NCBI GenBank assembly: GCA_023384025.1
Contig: JAHDXX010000162.1
Location: 1-7,355 of the forward strand
Direction: 5' to 3'
Length of the DNA stretch: 7,355 nucleotides
From: Sphingomonadaceae bacterium
Lineage (GTDB): Bacteria > Pseudomonadota > Alphaproteobacteria > Sphingomonadales > Sphingomonadaceae
Each line of letters opens with the position of its first letter. Within the stretch, counting starts at the first letter, position 1. This document shows, in pieces, positions 5,800 through 7,355 of the stretch. The notes below the pieces were generated by a model. It was not told the origin of the DNA. It saw only the letters and a list, made by a program, of their open reading frames with translations, and did no database searches. The position numbers were made by a program, and so were the translations under genes.

Positions 5800-6684
5800 T
5801 TAGACCGCGCCAAAAGTCCAGCCCTCAGTGACGGCGATCTCCGGCGTCAGGCCCGCAGGCTGCCAATAGCGCGGTTCGTGCCCGATCCGGCGCAGCCAGG
5901 CTGCGGTGACCACCGCGTCGGAGGAATGGTCGTCGATCGGACCTGCGCCCGCGACCGGGGCCGAACCGAGCTGGCCGAGGGCAAGGTTCAGGTCTTCATA
6001 GGTCCGGATCTTGGTTCTCGCCCCACTGACGCCTCCGCCACGCGCGGCGATGCTGGTGTACATCTCCACCACCACCGGGCCGCTGGCGGGCAGCGGGTCG
6101 ACCGGCCAGACGCTCACCACCCCGCGCAGCTGGTGGAGCATCCGCATCCCCGTCAGGCTCGACTTGCCGACCTGAGCGGCGCCGACGAGGTTGAAGTTGC
6201 TGACCGGGCGCACCCCCTGCTGGCGCTGGGCATGCTCGGCAATGCGGAAGCGGCCTTCGCGGGTCGGTGCCTCATGCAAATGGAACCGGTCCCCGACGTG
6301 GTCTTTGGAGTGGCGGAAATAGCGAGAAGCCTGTGCGTGCGCGACGAAGCTGCCGCATTCGAGATGGGGGTCGTCGGCGCACACGCGGTCGATCAGTTCC
6401 CACAGCGCCTGTGCATCGGGCGGGCTGTCGTCCCACCCGGGAAAGAATGCGCCGGCATCGGCGAAGGGCAGGGCGATGCCGAGGTCCATCCCCACCAGCG
6501 TGTCGCGCGGGATTCCGTCGCGCAGCAGTGCCAGCACATCTGCCCGCGCCCACCCGCGCGGCGGCGGCTCGACCAGCACCGGCGGGCCGCCGTCGGCATC
6601 GGCGAGCGAAAGCGCGATCCCCTTGTGCCGCTCGCCCTTCGCGCCCGACCAGTCGATGGCGAGGAAATGGGAGAAGCGCCTCAC
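5800..6684 (-). CDS. DUF429-like, RNase H-fold protein coupled to rarA
   Basis: A 294-residue protein beginning FLAIDWSGAKG, the usual first strand and catalytic-type aspartate (D11) of RNase H-fold proteins. A second acidic strand reads LVGMDLGIALPF (D67), VVVEMYTSIAA offers E207, and the C-terminal helix carries DDHSSDAVVTAAWL (D251, D252, D256). This order resembles DUF429 proteins, predicted RNase H-like nucleases with no proven substrate. A stretch at 168-175 (GAAQVGKS) happens to match Walker A spacing, but nothing else supports an NTPase. The start is GTG at 6684-6682, overlapping the rarA TGA (GTGA), and no nearby ATG fits; this supports coupled translation. The link to RarA suggests a role in replication or repair, which is inference only. 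Family assignment comes from motif resemblance without a search. Confidence 0.7.
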   Translation of the reverse strand: MRRFSHFLAIDWSGAKGERHKGIALSLADADGGPPVLVEPPPRGWARADVLALLRDGIPRDTLVGMDLGIALPFADAGAFFPGWDDSPPDAQALWELIDRVCADDPHLECGSFVAHAQASRYFRHSKDHVGDRFHLHEAPTREGRFRIAEHAQRQQGVRPVSNFNLVGAAQVGKSSLTGMRMLHQLRGVVSVWPVDPLPASGPVVVEMYTSIAARGGGVSGARTKIRTYEDLNLALGQLGSAPVAGAGPIDDHSSDAVVTAAWLRRIGHEPRYWQPAGLTPEIAVTEGWTFGAV

Positions 6685-7355
6685 CCCCGCTCCGCCCGCA
6701 GCTTGTCCCAGTACTCGAGCCGCTTACGCACTTCGCGTTCGAAGCCGCGTTCGACGGGTTGGTAGTAGGTCTGCGGCGCCATCGCCTCGGGCCAGTAATT
6801 GGCGCCGGAAAAGCCCTCGTCCGCGTCATGGTCGTAGGCATAGCCCGCGCCGTAGCCGATATCCTTCATCAGCTTCGTGGGCGCGTTGAGGATGTTCTGC
6901 GGCGGCGAGAGGCTGCCGGTTTCGTTCGCGCTTTTCCAAGCGGCTTTCTGCGCGGCATAGGCGGCGTTCGACTTGGGCGCGGTGGCGCAATAGAGGCAGG
7001 CCTGCACCACTGCCAGTTCGCCTTCGGGGCTGCCGAGGAACTGGTAGGCGTCTTTTGCCGCGAGGCACTGGACCAGCGCCTGCGGATCGGCGAGGCCGAT
7101 GTCCTCGCTGGCGAAGCGGACCAGCCGCCGCAGCACGTAGAGCGGCTCCTCACCCGCCGTCAGCATTCGCGCAAGGTAGTAGAGCGCGGCTTGCGGGTCC
7201 GACCCGCGTAGCGCCTTGTGGAGCGCGGAAATCAGGTTGTAATGCCCGTCGCGATCCTTGTCGTAGACCGCTACCCGGCGCTGCAGGAACGCACCGAGCG
7301 CTGCCGGATCGAGCAACTTCTCCCTCTCCCCTTCAGGGGAGAGGGTCGGGGAGAG
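6681..7355 (-). CDS. rarA: Replication-associated recombination protein A, C-terminal part (5' end outside window)
   Basis: This 224-codon frame enters at the right edge and ends at TGA 6683-6681. It matches the C-terminal half of RarA/MgsA (relative of eukaryotic WRNIP1): VAVYDKDRDGHYNLISALHK, ALRGSDPQAALYYLARML, AGEEPLYVLRRLVRFASEDIGLADP, and the tail motifs KLMKDIGYGAGYAYDHD and GFEREVRKRLEYW. These form the helical tetramerisation region; the AAA+ ATPase with Walker A and B lies beyond the edge. RarA acts at stalled forks and binds single-stranded DNA-binding protein. The first 13 visible residues (LSPTLSPEGEREK) do not look like RarA and come from a palindromic repeat read in frame. The downstream DUF429-like gene overlaps by four bases. 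Identification is firm; the state of the upstream part is unknown. Confidence 0.92.
   Translation of the reverse strand, partial: LSPTLSPEGEREKLLDPAALGAFLQRRVAVYDKDRDGHYNLISALHKALRGSDPQAALYYLARMLTAGEEPLYVLRRLVRFASEDIGLADPQALVQCLAAKDAYQFLGSPEGELAVVQACLYCATAPKSNAAYAAQKAAWKSANETGSLSPPQNILNAPTKLMKDIGYGAGYAYDHDADEGFSGANYWPEAMAPQTYYQPVERGFEREVRKRLEYWDKLRAERG
7322..7345. repeat. Perfect palindromic repeat unit inside the rarA frame
   Basis: CCCTCTCCCC (7322-7331) and GGGGAGAGGG (7336-7345) form a perfect 10-bp stem around a TTCA loop. The following TCGGGGAGAG (7346-7355) looks like the start of a second copy of the same arm, cut by the window edge. This is the common form of a dispersed proteobacterial palindromic repeat. 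It is read by rarA as LSPTLSPEGERE without a stop. Confidence 0.8.

Noticed and set aside
6158..6181. Walker A-like GAAQVGKS in the DUF429-like protein, suggesting an NTPase
   Set aside because: No Walker B or other NTPase motif follows; the flanking strands fit an RNase H fold, and the spacing match is easily met by chance.
5878..7211. Two long plus-strand frames (5878-6765 and 6267-7211)
   Set aside because: Both are antisense to the DUF429-like gene and rarA and show only compositional low complexity.
1..7355. Defence system, CRISPR array, insertion sequence or prophage
   Set aside because: No repeat-spacer pattern, transposase, integrase or toxin-antitoxin pair is visible on either strand; the tRNA has no adjacent integrase or duplicated 3' end.

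Overview
The window is high-GC DNA. Its gene content, protein style and tRNA fit an alphaproteobacterium of the order Sphingomonadales (Erythrobacteraceae/Sphingomonadaceae-like). That assignment rests on protein resemblance and was not tested by a search. Most genes lie on the minus strand; only queF and a small secreted-protein gene lie on the plus strand.

Right to left: the C-terminal part of rarA (replication-associated recombination factor) enters from the right edge. Its coding frame there runs through a perfect 10-bp palindromic repeat. It is coupled by a GTGA overlap to a gene for an RNase H-fold, DUF429-like protein. Next come a tRNA-Thr(TGT) gene on the minus strand and, facing it on the plus strand, a DUF2141 secreted-protein gene with a strong Shine-Dalgarno. 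Then comes queF (plus strand, queuosine pathway), divergent from a minus-strand operon. That operon runs: Pro/Thr-rich membrane-anchored protein (unrecognised), sseA-type sulfurtransferase, metC-type PLP lyase, and the start of a small MscS-family channel gene. The last three are packed at TGA-C-ATG and ATGA junctions. The sulfurtransferase and the lyase both act on sulfur amino acids.

The most notable point is at the left end. The frame that starts as an MscS-type channel (Pro-rich N-terminus, two membrane segments) changes, without a frame break, into a GT4-type glycosyltransferase at residues GIDLTAL (761-781). These seven residues plausibly belong to both families. I read this as a chimeric junction, most likely an assembly join over a short shared word, possibly a real recombination. 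Everything left of about 761 should not be assumed to belong to the same genome. The right edge stops inside a repeat, so both ends look like places where an assembly had difficulty.

I saw no CRISPR array, insertion sequence, phage gene or defence system. No gene-free stretch exceeds 200 bases.
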